Below the pieces are notes generated by a model. It saw nothing but the letters and a program-made list of their open reading frames with translations. It was not told the DNA's origin and ran no database searches. Positions 30,740 through 39,742 of a stretch of 40,861 nucleotides of DNA are shown in pieces. The DNA is from Synergistaceae bacterium (GTDB taxonomy: Bacteria > Synergistota > Synergistia > Synergistales > Aminobacteriaceae). A program made the position numbers and the translations under genes. The stretch's first letter is position 1, and every line of letters starts with the position of its first letter. The stretch lies in contig JAISUL010000069.1 in the NCBI GenBank assembly GCA_031272145.1, positions 1 to 40,861 of the forward strand, in the 5' to 3' direction.

Positions 30740-33023
30740 GCGCGCAAATAACCGCGGGATGGACGCGGAAAAATCCGACGCGGCTGAGGCCATAAAGCGC
30801 GAGCTTGCGCTTATCGCCGAAAAAGACGCCGAGCTCTCCCGCCGCGAGGATGGCTTTGCCCAGGAGCTTGCGCGCCTGAACCGAGCCCGTGCCGCTACCG
30901 AGTTCAGCAACGCCTACGCGGTGCTTATTGCCCTTCGCCGCGAGCAGGAGAACGACAAGCGCAGGCTCGCGGAATACCAGACGAGGACTCCGGAGGCAGA
31001 GGCCGAGGTTCGCGTCGCCGAGGACGACATGCAGTCCGCCGCGAACGTCTACTCACAGAAGCTGGCCGAGCTCAAGACCACGCAGGAGGTCGTTGGCAAG
31101 GTCAGGGAGCTCGACGTGAACGTCATCAAAAAGGACGGCCCGATAATTGAGGCGCGCGCCGAGATCACGCGCCTGACCGCGGCGTCGTCTGCCCTGGCCG
31201 CCGAGATCGAGGCCGACGCCCTGGAGCGCGAGAGGACGAACATCGAGCTTCGCGACGCCAGGCAGTACGTGCAGCACAACTCGATCGACGAGCGCCTGCC
31301 CGAGCGCGTACCCAGCATACGCGCCCGCTTCGAGGCCCTGACTGACGCACTGGAGCGCCGCGAGCGCGTAATAGCCGAGCGCTCGTCCGCCGAACGGGGG
31401 CAGCACGACGCTCAGGCCGAGCTGGACGACCGAAGCGCAGTCCACGAGACCCTGAAGGCGCGGCACTCCTCTCTGGAGAGCGCCCTTCGGAACATGAAGG
31501 CGTCGCGGGACGAGCTTCTGGGCGGCGCGACACTTGACGATCACAGGGAGACGCTTGCTGCCCTATTGAACGAGAGGGCCTGGCTTCTGGACGTCGAGAA
31601 GATCATAGAGGACAGAGAGGAGCCTGCCGAGGCGCTGCGCAGGGCCAAGGAGAGGACGTCGATTCTGGAGGTCGCGCGCAGGGACAAGGCACGCGAGATG
31701 GCGCGGGTGGAGGCGGCCCTCCGCGCCGCCGAGAAGGAGCGTTCCCGTTGCGAGACGCACATGGCGCTTATAAGGAGAATAGCCGAGCTTGAGGCGGACA
31801 GAGCGGCTCTCTCAGCCGGCGACCCCTGCCCTCTGTGCGGCTCTACCGCGCACCCGTTCGCCATGGGGCGCCTGCCAGACGTCCGCGAGGCCAAGGCAGC
31901 CCTCGACGCCGCGAACAGCGAGGCAGATGCCCTGTCCGCGTCGTTCGCCGAGGTCTCCGAGAAGGAGGCGCAGATTGGCCGCGAGATGGCCGCGCTGGAC
32001 GACGAGACGGCCAGGCTCCGCGAGCGGGTGGGGCAGTTCGACGCGAGGCTCTCGAAGTGCGTCGCAGACCTCGGCATGTCGTCCGAGGGCGGCGTCTTTC
32101 GCCTTGACACGGTGCGCGCACGGAGGCAGAGGGCAGACGACGCGCTGCAGAAGGAAAAAATCCTGGTCGGGCGTGCCGAGCAGCTCGGCAGGGACATAGA
32201 GGTCGCCCGCGCCGAGATCGAGTCGGTGCGCTCCGAGCGGGACGAGGCCGCGCGCGCCAGGCAGGAGACCGAGTTCAGACTGACCTCCGCCTCCCTCGAC
32301 CTGCGCCGGGCTTCTCAGGAGCTCCACGTCCAGGACGAGGATATAAAAAACATTCAGATCGACCTGATCCGCCAGGTGTCGCCATGGGGCTTCCGCGACC
32401 TCCCAGTCGAACACCCCGAGACCGTCATGGCCGCCCTTGAGGACAGGCTGGCTAGGTGGCTGGAGTACGGGGGCAGGCTGGCAGACCTAGAGAAGCGCTC
32501 GGCCATCATGGACAGCAGAGACCGAGCCAAGCGCGAGGAGCTGAACGCCAAGAACGCCGCGCTGAAGAAGAAGACCGACCTCCTCCGGCGCCTCAACGCG
32601 GAGAAGGAGGCCTTCCGCCAGCAGAGGGTCGCCCTCATGGAGGATCGAAGCCCGGACGCCGAGGAGGACGCAGCCGTGAAGTCCGTGGAGTTCGCGCGGA
32701 CGCTCGCCGACGTCAAGCGCGAGGAGCGCAGCGCGGTCGTGTCCCGTTTCGCCGACATGAGGCACGAGATGGAGGACCTGGCCAGGTCGGTCTACATACG
32801 CTCCGACGCCATCCTGAAGGCCTCCGCGTCGTTCGAGAAGCTGCTGGCCTCGCGGGGCTTCAAAAACGAGGACGACTACCTGGCCTCATGCCTGCCGGAG
32901 AGCGAGCGCAAGACGCTTCAGGAGCGGGCCAGAACTCTCGCAGCCGAACGGGCCGAGCTGGACGCCCGGCGCTCCGACGCGATATTCCGCATGGCCGAAC
33001 TGCGCCGCTCGATCATGGAGTAA
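30705..33023 (+). CDS. SbcC/Rad50-like zinc-hook coiled-coil protein without ATPase heads
   Basis: 772 residues, nearly all coiled coil. The hook CPLCGSTAHPF has Cys375 and Cys378, almost exactly at the midpoint, so the protein is a symmetric hairpin with arms of about 370 residues. The region from about 560 to the end (LMEDRSPDAEEDA, FEKLLASRGFKNEDDYLASC, LPESERKTLQ) resembles the coiled coil of SbcC. There is no Walker A at the N-terminus and no signature/Walker B at the C-terminus, and no frame beyond the stop supplies them. It therefore cannot be a normal SbcC. It overlaps the preceding small gene; a second possible start is ATG 30760. Neither start has a clear ribosome-binding site. Confidence 0.8.
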   Translation: MSQTSSDYSTAERANNRGMDAEKSDAAEAIKRELALIAEKDAELSRREDGFAQELARLNRARAATEFSNAYAVLIALRREQENDKRRLAEYQTRTPEAEAEVRVAEDDMQSAANVYSQKLAELKTTQEVVGKVRELDVNVIKKDGPIIEARAEITRLTAASSALAAEIEADALERERTNIELRDARQYVQHNSIDERLPERVPSIRARFEALTDALERRERVIAERSSAERGQHDAQAELDDRSAVHETLKARHSSLESALRNMKASRDELLGGATLDDHRETLAALLNERAWLLDVEKIIEDREEPAEALRRAKERTSILEVARRDKAREMARVEAALRAAEKERSRCETHMALIRRIAELEADRAALSAGDPCPLCGSTAHPFAMGRLPDVREAKAALDAANSEADALSASFAEVSEKEAQIGREMAALDDETARLRERVGQFDARLSKCVADLGMSSEGGVFRLDTVRARRQRADDALQKEKILVGRAEQLGRDIEVARAEIESVRSERDEAARARQETEFRLTSASLDLRRASQELHVQDEDIKNIQIDLIRQVSPWGFRDLPVEHPETVMAALEDRLARWLEYGGRLADLEKRSAIMDSRDRAKREELNAKNAALKKKTDLLRRLNAEKEAFRQQRVALMEDRSPDAEEDAAVKSVEFARTLADVKREERSAVVSRFADMRHEMEDLARSVYIRSDAILKASASFEKLLASRGFKNEDDYLASCLPESERKTLQERARTLAAERAELDARRSDAIFRMAELRRSIME

Positions 33024-33037
33024 TAACGCGGCAGGCC

Positions 33038-33475
33038 CTATAAATCCTCGAACGGGCTCAGAGCCAGGAGCGCCTCGATCTCCTTGTCTGTGTAGAGGCG
33101 CCCCTCGTTCATGCCAGGGCACAGCTCTGCCTCCCTGTCCCACGACTCCCTCGACCTCATGACCGACGGCCAAAAGGGAAACAGGGCGCACTGGGCCGGG
33201 CGCAGCGGATATATCTTGCACCTGGCGAGCTCCGCGTCGTAGAAGACGCAGTCCCCGTTGCTCCGCTCCCTCAGGCTCGGCCTGCCCCACTTCATCGTCA
33301 CGAATATCTTCGTGAACTCCTCCTCCGTGAACCTCTCCCCGTTCACCTCGATGCCCTCCGCTATGCGCCTGCCCTCGTCAGGCGTGAAGAAGACAGCCCC
33401 AGGCTCGCCGCGGCAGCACCGCCCGCAGCCTATGCAGGAGAACCTCACCTCACCGATCGGGCGGTAGCGGCTCAA
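33038..33475 (-). CDS. YkgJ family cysteine-cluster protein
   Basis: 145 residues. The cysteine signature CIGCGRCCRG (CxxCxxCC) at the N-terminus and DCVFYDAELARCKIYPLRPA, with C in PAQC, identify the YkgJ family, which binds zinc or an iron-sulfur cluster; function unknown. TTG start at 33475 overlaps the TGA of purD (TTGA), so it is coupled to purD. The C-terminal stretch (LYTDKEIEALLALSPFEDL) is helical. Confidence 0.88.
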   Translation of the reverse strand: MSRYRPIGEVRFSCIGCGRCCRGEPGAVFFTPDEGRRIAEGIEVNGERFTEEEFTKIFVTMKWGRPSLRERSNGDCVFYDAELARCKIYPLRPAQCALFPFWPSVMRSRESWDREAELCPGMNEGRLYTDKEIEALLALSPFEDL

Positions 33476-34761
33476 GCCCTGCTGATCTCCCTGTAGGCTA
33501 TGTCGCGGCGGAACACCCGCTTCTCGAAGCGTATGGACTCCACCCCGGCGTACACCCGCTTAAGCGCGTCCTTGACCGTCGCGCCGACGCCGGTCACGTC
33601 GAGGACTCGCCCCCCAGCCGTGACGAGAGCGCCGGACTCCGCCCGTGCGGTCCCGGAGTGAAACACGGTCAGGCTATCGCTGTCCTGCGGGATGCCTGTT
33701 ATCTCGAAGCCCTGCTGGTAGCTCAGGGGGTAGCCCCCGGACGCCATCACCACGCAGACCGCGTGCCAGCCGCTCCACTCGAGCTTCATCCCGCTCAGCT
33801 TTTTCCCCGTTCCCGTCGGCCCCGACGCGCAGGCGTACATTAGATCGCACAGGTCGGACTTCAGCAGGGGCAGGATGGCCTGAGCCTCAGGGTCGCCGAA
33901 GCGCGCGTTGAACTCGATGACCCTAGGCCCGTCCTTCGTCAGCATGAGGCCGATGTACAGGCAGCCCCGGTAGTCGAGCTTCTCCGAGACGAACGCGTCC
34001 CTCAGGGGGGCGATTATGGTCTGCTCGACCTCCGTCGCGACCTGGGGCGTGTATATAGACACGGGCGAGTAGGCGCCCATGCCCCCGGTGTTCGGCCCCG
34101 TGTCCCCGTCGCCTATGCGCTTGTGGTCCTGCGCCGGGAGCATCGGCAGCATCGTCCTCCCGTCGGTCAGTACCAGCAGGGAGAGCTCCTCCCCGTCGAG
34201 CTTCTCCTCTATAAGGAGGGACTCGCCGGCCTGCCCGAAGCGCCCGTCCGTCGCCCAGTCGATCGCGGCCATGGTCTCGGCCCTGTTCGGCGCGACCACG
34301 ACGCCCTTGCCCTGAGCCAGCCCGTCCGCCTTGACCACGAGCGGCGCGTCCGGCAGCGACTCGACGTACTCCCGCGCCGAAGCCGCGTCGGAGAAGGCCC
34401 GCCACGACGGGCAGGGTATCCCGTGCCTCGTCATGAACTCCCTCGCGTACCTCTTGGAGCTCTCGAGGCGCGCGCCCTCGGCCCCGGGGCCGAAGCACAG
34501 GATGCCGCGCCCCGCCAGCCGGTCCGCTATCCCCATGGACAGGGGGAGCTCCGGCCCCACGACCACCATATCGATGGCGCGCTTGGAGGCGAAGTCTACC
34601 ATCCCGTCCACGTCCGCCGCCTCGATCGGGACGAGGCTCGACACACTTGCCATGCCGGGGTTGCCAGGCGCCGCGTATATCTCCGAGACACTCGGACAGT
34701 CCGCCAGCTTCCACGCGAGGGCGTGCTCGCGCCCGCCGCCGCCTACGACCAAAACCTTCAT
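33472..34761 (-). CDS. purD: Phosphoribosylamine-glycine ligase
   Basis: 429 residues from the ATG at 34761 (MKVLVVGGGGREHALAWKL), nine bases after AAGGAGG; an ATG at 34770 touches the ribosome-binding site. ATP-grasp features: PLVVKADGLAQGKGVVVA, LDGEELSLLVLTDG, AQDHKRIGDGDTGPNTGGMG and VIEFNARFGDPEAQ. It makes glycinamide ribonucleotide in purine synthesis. No other pur gene is adjacent. Confidence 0.96.
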   Translation of the reverse strand: MKVLVVGGGGREHALAWKLADCPSVSEIYAAPGNPGMASVSSLVPIEAADVDGMVDFASKRAIDMVVVGPELPLSMGIADRLAGRGILCFGPGAEGARLESSKRYAREFMTRHGIPCPSWRAFSDAASAREYVESLPDAPLVVKADGLAQGKGVVVAPNRAETMAAIDWATDGRFGQAGESLLIEEKLDGEELSLLVLTDGRTMLPMLPAQDHKRIGDGDTGPNTGGMGAYSPVSIYTPQVATEVEQTIIAPLRDAFVSEKLDYRGCLYIGLMLTKDGPRVIEFNARFGDPEAQAILPLLKSDLCDLMYACASGPTGTGKKLSGMKLEWSGWHAVCVVMASGGYPLSYQQGFEITGIPQDSDSLTVFHSGTARAESGALVTAGGRVLDVTGVGATVKDALKRVYAGVESIRFEKRVFRRDIAYREISRA

Positions 34762-34817
34762 GTCCGCCATCCTCCTTAAAAATAGGAACTGGCTTCTATT
34801 TTAGCCGTTTTCCTCGC

Positions 34818-34846
34818 TTGACTTTGGGCATTCGATGGTGTCTAAT
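34818..34846 (+). promoter_or_regulatory. Promoter of the NYN-LOTUS gene
   Basis: TTGACT (34818-34823), 17-base spacer, TCTAAT (34841-34846); transcription would begin near 34853. Confidence 0.65.
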
Positions 34847-34891
34847 GCTGGGGAGTTTTTTATCCTTCTATATTGGAAAGGGAGTGTTTGC

Positions 34892-36268
34892 GTGCCGAAC
34901 GCGGAGTGCAACATCGCGCTCTTCATCGACCTGGAGAACTTCATAGGCAGCGCCACGGCTCTGGGCCTGCCGATCGACATCTCCAAGGTCATCATCAAGC
35001 TTAAGGAGCTGGGGAACGTCCGCATAAGAAAGGCCTACGGCGACATGCAGAGGGCGCTTCAGGCCGTCGGACTGGGCAACCGCTATTACGAGATAAGGAG
35101 GGACTTCTACGCGAATCTGATAGAGGTGGAGGACATTCCGTACCTCACGCCGCACAAGAACACGTCGGACATAAAGCTCGTCGTGGAGAGCCTCTCCGTC
35201 GGATACCAGAACGAGTACATCACCCACTTCGCAGTCCTAGCCTCCGATCGGGACTACGTCCCGCTGTACCAGAAGCTGCGCGCGCTCAACAAAACGGTCA
35301 TCACCATAGGCATCGATCAGATGAACATGAATTCGATGGTACGCGAGGCCAGCGATAGGCTGTCATATTATGAGCACCTGTTCCTAGGCGACGCTGTGGG
35401 CCAGCTCTACGAGAGCGAGGAGCAGAACATGGCCCTCAAAAACGAGTACTTCGCTCTGCTTATGCGGTCGATCAAGAAGCTGGAGCGAGAGAACACCGAG
35501 GTCTCCGCCGACGCGCTTCTGGAGTCCATGCGCAATGCCAGGTCGGACTTCGACTTCGCGCTCGTCGGGTGCAAGACGTTTGCCCATTTTCTGAAGCTGG
35601 CGGAGGAAAACCACTGCATAGAGCAGAGCGCCGACCACCTGATGAGGATAAGCGGCGCCTCAGTGCCGCACCAGCAGCAGGTTCAGGACGACATGGCCGA
35701 GATGGAGATCAAGTCGAAGACCTCCGAGCTTGCGACGTCCGACGCGGACGCGAAAAGAGAGGCGAAGATCTACAAAAAACTTCTGAGCGACGTCCTGAAG
35801 ATCCCCTTCCCCGAGCTGGCCGAGCGCCGCACCATCCTGGAGGCCATCAACAGGGCGCTGGACAGGGAGTTCGGCGTCTCCATAAAGGACGTGGTCAACA
35901 ACAACTCCTACGACTACAACAACAACAAGACCTTCACGTTCAACGACATAGCCGACATAGTCTACGAGGACATGCGGGAGGACGGCTTCGAGTCCAACCA
36001 CAGCGTCATATATAAGATAGTCCTGGGGCTCCACTTCGCGCGGTGCTTCTACGAGCAGCGCGAGAGGGTCTCCGACCTCACGTCCATCAGGGTCACCGGC
36101 GTCGCCAAGCCCTACTACGTCTGGGAGGACGAGCTCTACCGCAACTACATAGACCAGATACGCAACAACCTGCAGAGCCGCACGCCTCAGAACGCGGGCC
36201 TCGCCAAGCTCCTCTACGAGAGCATCGACGACGAGGCTCTGAAGCGCATCCAGGCGCTCCGCTCATGA
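34892..36268 (+). CDS. NYN-domain putative ribonuclease with LOTUS/OST-HTH domain
   Basis: 458 residues from GTG 34892 (AAAGGGAG upstream); a longer frame from 34835 includes the -10 box and is rejected. The N-terminal NYN (PIN-like) domain keeps the acidic residues: D13 in ALFIDLENFIG, D93 in KNTSDIKLVVES, and D119/D121 in ASDRDYVPL. Residues about 185-255 look like an OST-HTH/LOTUS winged helix (LLMRSIKKLE, FDFALVGCKTFAHFLKLAEE), an RNA-binding module. The rest (about 300-458) is uncharacterised, with a mid-protein Asn-rich stretch. Similar NYN-LOTUS proteins are thought to act on RNA. It lies before the rpmG-secE-nusG region, 30 bases upstream of rpmG. Confidence 0.82.
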   Translation: MPNAECNIALFIDLENFIGSATALGLPIDISKVIIKLKELGNVRIRKAYGDMQRALQAVGLGNRYYEIRRDFYANLIEVEDIPYLTPHKNTSDIKLVVESLSVGYQNEYITHFAVLASDRDYVPLYQKLRALNKTVITIGIDQMNMNSMVREASDRLSYYEHLFLGDAVGQLYESEEQNMALKNEYFALLMRSIKKLERENTEVSADALLESMRNARSDFDFALVGCKTFAHFLKLAEENHCIEQSADHLMRISGASVPHQQQVQDDMAEMEIKSKTSELATSDADAKREAKIYKKLLSDVLKIPFPELAERRTILEAINRALDREFGVSIKDVVNNNSYDYNNNKTFTFNDIADIVYEDMREDGFESNHSVIYKIVLGLHFARCFYEQRERVSDLTSIRVTGVAKPYYVWEDELYRNYIDQIRNNLQSRTPQNAGLAKLLYESIDDEALKRIQALRS

Positions 36269-36298
36269 GGCGCGCCGCGCGGGAAGGAGGGATGAACC

Positions 36299-36448
36299 TT
36301 GGCCGACATAGTGGGCTTGGTCTGCACCCAGTGCAAGAGGCGCAACTACACCACGACCGTCAACAAAAAAAAGCAGTCCAAAAAGCTGGAACTCAAAAAG
36401 TTCTGCAAATGGTGTGGCACTTCGGTCTTGCACAAAGAGGCGAAGTAG
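36299..36448 (+). CDS. rpmG: Ribosomal protein bL33
   Basis: 49 residues: ADIVGLVCTQCKRRNYTTT ... KLELKKFCKWCGTSVLHKEAK. Both zinc-ribbon CxxC pairs are kept, so it is the zinc-containing form. TTG start with AAGGAGG eight bases upstream. Followed by a terminator that overlaps its stop codon, then tRNA-Trp, secE and nusG, the usual order. Confidence 0.95.
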   Translation: MADIVGLVCTQCKRRNYTTTVNKKKQSKKLELKKFCKWCGTSVLHKEAK

Positions 36449-36473
36449 TGTAGAATTCTCTACGCTGTTTTTT
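36447..36473 (+). terminator. Rho-independent terminator after rpmG
   Basis: AGTGTAG-AATTCT-CTACGCT (7-bp stem, one G-U pair) followed by GTTTTTTG. The first bases of the stem overlap the rpmG stop codon. Confidence 0.75.
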
Positions 36474-36476
36474 GAC

Positions 36477-36503
36477 GGGGGAGGTTCGCCTCCTCCGGGT
36501 TTT
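36477..36503 (+). terminator. Second hairpin with UUCG loop before tRNA-Trp
   Basis: GGGGGAGG-TTCG-CCTCCTCC (8-bp stem, one G-U) followed by GGGTTTT. It may terminate leftover transcription or cap the 5' side of the tRNA precursor, whose first base is 36508. Confidence 0.55.
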
Positions 36504-36507
36504 AGAC

Positions 36508-36583
36508 AGGTCCGTAGCTCAATTGGTAGAGTACCGGTCTCCAAAACCGGGTGTTGCAAGTTCGAGTCTTGCCGGGCCTGCCA
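36508..36583 (+). tRNA. tRNA-Trp (CCA)
   Basis: Acceptor AGGTCCG pairs with CGGGCCT, discriminator G, encoded CCA. The anticodon stem CCGGT/ACCGG encloses CTCCAAA, giving anticodon CCA. Location between rpmG and secE is common in bacteria. Confidence 0.96.
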
Positions 36584-36611
36584 TTTTTGTTGTGCGGGTG
36601 CGTGATTACGT

Positions 36612-36827
36612 ATGGCTAAAGAGCCGGCGCGTTCCATTCCTCGGCTGACTGCATGGCTGACCTTCTTCCGTGAGGCCAAGGCCGAGCTGAAAAAAGTTAC
36701 ATGGCCGGGGAAGACGCAGATATGGTATTCGACTCTGATCGTTATCGCCTTCACTCTGTGCGTGTCCCTATACCTCGGAGTCGTCGACTTCCTGCTGACG
36801 TGGGTGTTCTCGACGATCCTGGGGTGA
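36612..36827 (+). CDS. secE: Preprotein translocase subunit SecE
   Basis: 71 residues with one C-terminal membrane helix (STLIVIAFTLCVSLYLGVVD) preceded by the conserved FFREAKAELKKVTWPGK. Partner of SecY in the Sec channel. Its ATG has no clear ribosome-binding site, only 28 bases after tRNA-Trp. Confidence 0.95.
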   Translation: MAKEPARSIPRLTAWLTFFREAKAELKKVTWPGKTQIWYSTLIVIAFTLCVSLYLGVVDFLLTWVFSTILG

Positions 36828-36857
36828 AAACCGGGGCGTGCGGGGAGGAGGGGCGCT

Positions 36858-37436
36858 ATGTCCGAGGAAACGTTCGAGATGGAGGAGCAGGCCGAGCGCC
36901 GCTGGTACGTCGTGCAGACGTACTCCGGCTACGAAAATCGCGTCAAGGCTAACCTCGAACAGCGCATCGCTACGATGGGGATGGAGGACAGCATCTTCTC
37001 CGTCCTTATCCCGATGGAGGAGCGCGTCTCCGTGAAGGACGGGAAGAGCCGCAAGGTCGCGCGCAAGCTCTATCCGAGCTACGTGCTGGTCGAGATGCTC
37101 CTCGGCGAGCAGTCGTGGTACGTCGTGCGGCACACGCCGGGGGTGACGGGCTTCGTCGGCTCCGGCAGCTATCCCCTGCCTCTCTCCGAAAAGGAGATGC
37201 GGGAGATAATGAACCGCGCGGGCAGCCCAGGCAAGGAGCAGCACAAGCCGCGCGTGGAGATAAACCTGAAGCCAGGCGACACCGTCAGGGTCAAAAGCGG
37301 CCCGCTCGAGGGACACGCAGGGCCCGTGGTGCGAGTCCTCCCCGACAAGGGCGAGGGCAAGGTGGTCTTCACGGTGAGCGTCTTCGGACGCGAGACAGAG
37401 GCCGAGGCCGATTACACGTCTCTGGAGAAAATATAG
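36858..37436 (+). CDS. nusG: Transcription elongation/antitermination factor NusG
   Basis: 192 residues. NGN domain (RRWYVVQTYSGYENRVKANL, LYPSYVLVEMLL, VRHTPGVTGFVG) and C-terminal KOW domain (LKPGDTVRVKSGPLEGHAGP). GGAGGAGGGG precedes the ATG. In the standard secE-nusG-rplK order. Confidence 0.97.
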   Translation: MSEETFEMEEQAERRWYVVQTYSGYENRVKANLEQRIATMGMEDSIFSVLIPMEERVSVKDGKSRKVARKLYPSYVLVEMLLGEQSWYVVRHTPGVTGFVGSGSYPLPLSEKEMREIMNRAGSPGKEQHKPRVEINLKPGDTVRVKSGPLEGHAGPVVRVLPDKGEGKVVFTVSVFGRETEAEADYTSLEKI

Positions 37437-37448
37437 GGGGTATTTCCT

Positions 37449-37871
37449 TTGGCAAAGAAGGTCGTGGGTCAGGTGAAGCTCCAGCTGCCCGCCGGCAAGG
37501 CGACGCCCGCGCCGCCTGTCGGCCCGGCGCTCGGTCAGCATGGCCTGAACATCATGGAGTTCTGCAAGCAGTTCAACGCCAAAACAGCGGACCAGCCGGG
37601 CATGGTCATTCCGGCCATCATAACGGTATACGCCGACCGCAGCTTCTCGTTCGAGCTTAAGACCCCGCCCGCCAGCGTCCTCCTCAAGAAGGCCGCGGGC
37701 GTCGAGTCCGGCTCCGGCGTGCCGAACAAAAAGAAGGTCGCCCAGATCTCCCGCGTCAAGATAAAGGAGATCGCCGAGCTCAAGAGGCAGGACCTCAACG
37801 CCTACGACGTCGAGGCCGCCATGAGGATGATAGAGGGCACTGCCCGCTCGATGGGCATAGAGGTGAAATAG
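37449..37871 (+). CDS. rplK: Ribosomal protein uL11
   Basis: 140 residues from a TTG start with AGGGGG eight bases before it. Begins [20 protein letters not shown] with [14 protein letters not shown]-terminal 23S rRNA-binding domain with [13 protein letters not shown]. Co-transcribed with nusG and rplA (one base gap). Confidence 0.97.
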   Translation: MAKKVVGQVKLQLPAGKATPAPPVGPALGQHGLNIMEFCKQFNAKTADQPGMVIPAIITVYADRSFSFELKTPPASVLLKKAAGVESGSGVPNKKKVAQISRVKIKEIAELKRQDLNAYDVEAAMRMIEGTARSMGIEVK

Positions 37872-37872
37872 C

Positions 37873-38583
37873 ATGAAACGCAGCAAGCGCTACCGCGAGG
37901 CCGCGGCTAAGCTCACCCCAGGAAGGTGGTACGGCCTCAGGGAGGCGATCGACCTGTTCAAGGAGATCGCCACGGCTAAGTTCAACGAGAGCATGGAGGT
38001 CCACGTCCGCCTGGGCGTCGACCCACGCCACGCCGACCAGCAGGTGCGCAGCACGGTCGTCCTGCCCCACGGCACGGGCGTCTCCAAGGTCGTGCTCGTG
38101 CTGGCCGCAGGGGAGAAGGTCAAGGAGGCCGAGGACGCCGGGGCTGACATCGTCGGCGGGGAAGACCTCGTCCAGAGGATAGCGGGCGGCTGGATGGAGT
38201 TCGACGCGGTCATCGCCACGCCGGACATGATGAAGTCCGTCGGCAGGCTCGGCAAGCTGCTCGGCCCACGCGGGCTCATGCCAAGCGCCAAGACCGGCAC
38301 AGTCACGTTCGACGTCGCGGCGGCAGTTAGCGAGATCAAGGCCGGACGCGTGGAGTTCCGCGTGGACAAGGCCGGAATCATACACAACTTCGTCGGCAAA
38401 AAGGAGTTCTCGCCCGAGCAGCTCTTCGACAACGCCAAGACCCTGCTCCAGGCCATCACGAGGGCGCGCCCGGCGTCCGTCAAGGGGACGTACATCAGGA
38501 GCATCACCGTCGCCCCGACGATGGGGCCAGGGATCCCCGTCGACGTGCTGACCGCCTCCAAGGAGACCACCGTGGCGGCGTAA
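37873..38583 (+). CDS. rplA: Ribosomal protein uL1
   Basis: 236 residues. Features: [49 protein letters not shown] and [17 protein letters not shown]. Starts one base after rplK and ends just before the L10 leader. Confidence 0.97.
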   Translation: MKRSKRYREAAAKLTPGRWYGLREAIDLFKEIATAKFNESMEVHVRLGVDPRHADQQVRSTVVLPHGTGVSKVVLVLAAGEKVKEAEDAGADIVGGEDLVQRIAGGWMEFDAVIATPDMMKSVGRLGKLLGPRGLMPSAKTGTVTFDVAAAVSEIKAGRVEFRVDKAGIIHNFVGKKEFSPEQLFDNAKTLLQAITRARPASVKGTYIRSITVAPTMGPGIPVDVLTASKETTVAA

Positions 38584-38608
38584 AAAGAGCTTCATATCTT
38601 CTATATAT

Positions 38609-38728
38609 AGGAAGCCGAAGACGGCGGGTGCGCGCTTTGCTTTGCGCTTAATTTCCCGCTTAGGCCGAGTACGCGGGGTTCGCCCCGTTGATATTCGCTC
38701 CCTTCGGCCAGGGCCGGGGGATTTTTTT
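38609..38728 (+). ncRNA. Ribosomal protein L10 leader with attenuator
   Basis: Between rplA and rplJ the RNA contains the L10-leader pattern AAGCCGAAGACGGCGGG ... TTAATTTCCCGCTTAGGCC, where GCGGG pairs with CCCGC around a GCGC/GCGC hairpin. A CGGGG-TTCG-CCCCG hairpin (38674-38687) follows. The final stem CCTTCGG/CCGGGGG (38701-38720) followed by ATTTTTTT is an intrinsic terminator. Excess L10(L12)4 binding such leaders lowers rplJL expression in other bacteria. Confidence 0.7.
38701..38728 (+). terminator. Attenuator in front of rplJ
   Basis: Stem of CCTTCGG with CCGGGGG around CCAGGG (two G-U pairs), then ATTTTTTT at 38721-38728. It should let only part of the transcripts reach rplJ, as in L10 leaders. 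Confidence 0.65.
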
Positions 38729-38755
38729 GTTTCGCTCGAAAGGAGGTGAGAAACT

Positions 38756-39289
38756 ATGCCGGCGACAGTAAAATACGAACAGGTGGCCGCCCTCAGGGAG
38801 AAGCTCGATAAGACCCGCGCGGTCTTCGTCGGGGAGTACCGCGGGATGACCGTGGCAGAGAGCACCAGGCTGCGCACGTCCGTCCGGGCGGCAGGCGGGG
38901 AGCTCAAGGTCGCGAAGAACACGCTCTTCGCGCGAGCCATGGCCGAGTCCGGCATGGCGGCTCTGCCTGAGGAAATATCGTTTGGGCCGAACGTCTACGC
39001 CCTGTGCTACGGCGATCCGGCTGCCGTGGCCAAGGCCCTGAGGGACTACGCGGCGGACAAGGCCAACAAGGCCTTCGCCCTCAAGGGCGGCCTGCTCGGC
39101 AGCACTCCGCTCGACGCCGCGAAGGTTCAGGCGATGGCAGACCTGCCGCCGAGAGACGTCATGCTGGCCCGCGCGGTGGGAACGATAGCCTCGCCGCTCA
39201 TCGGCCTCGTCACGGTGCTTTCCGGTACGACGCGCGCTCTCGTAACGTGCCTCGACCGTATCAGGGAACAGAAGGAAAAAGCCGCTTAA
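38756..39289 (+). CDS. rplJ: Ribosomal protein uL10
   Basis: 177 residues. Conserved TRAVFVGEYRGMTVAES, LKVAKNTLFARAM, FALKGGLLGSTPLDA and the C-terminal helix that holds L7/L12 (ALVTCLDRIREQKEKAA). Strong AAAGGAGGTG six bases before the ATG. Forms the ribosomal stalk with L7/L12 from the next gene. Confidence 0.97.
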   Translation: MPATVKYEQVAALREKLDKTRAVFVGEYRGMTVAESTRLRTSVRAAGGELKVAKNTLFARAMAESGMAALPEEISFGPNVYALCYGDPAAVAKALRDYAADKANKAFALKGGLLGSTPLDAAKVQAMADLPPRDVMLARAVGTIASPLIGLVTVLSGTTRALVTCLDRIREQKEKAA

Positions 39290-39314
39290 CAACGGCGAGT
39301 AGGAGGATTCACAC

Positions 39315-39695
39315 ATGACACGCGAGGAAATCATCAAGGGTATCGAGGAAATGACCGTGCTCGATCTTGCGGAGCTGGTCAAGGCCTTGGAGGAGAAGTT
39401 CGGCGTTTCCGCCGCCGCACCGGTGGCCGTGGCCGCCCTTCCGGCAGCAGGAGCCGCTGCGCCCGCCGCAGCCGAGGAGGAGAAGACCGAGTTCGACGTC
39501 ATCCTCAAGACTCAGGGCGCCACCAAGATAAACGTGATCAAGGTAGTTCGCGAGATCACCGGCCTCGGGCTCAAAGAGGCCAAGGATCTCGTTGACAATC
39601 CGCCGAAGCCGGTCAAGGAGGGCGTCTCCAAGGAAGAGGCCGAGGAGATCAAGAAAAAGCTCGTCGAGGCCGGCGCGGAGGTCGAAGTTAAGTAG
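39315..39695 (+). CDS. rplL: Ribosomal protein bL12 (L7/L12)
   Basis: 126 residues. N-terminal dimer domain ([20 protein letters not shown]), an Ala-rich hinge (residues about 35-55) and the C-terminal factor-binding domain ([40 protein letters not shown]). AGGAGG precedes the ATG. Confidence 0.97.
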   Translation: MTREEIIKGIEEMTVLDLAELVKALEEKFGVSAAAPVAVAALPAAGAAAPAAAEEEKTEFDVILKTQGATKINVIKVVREITGLGLKEAKDLVDNPPKPVKEGVSKEEAEEIKKKLVEAGAEVEVK

Positions 39696-39742
39696 GGGCA
39701 GAACACCGCCTCAGGTTTGGTACCGAAAAGGAGGAGAGTCAC

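Noticed and set aside
30705-33023. Normal SbcC exonuclease subunit
   Set aside because: No Walker A, signature or Walker B motifs; no sbcD next to it.
37795-38955. Minus-strand frame of 386 codons over rplA
   Set aside because: Antisense to rplA, which is unmistakable.
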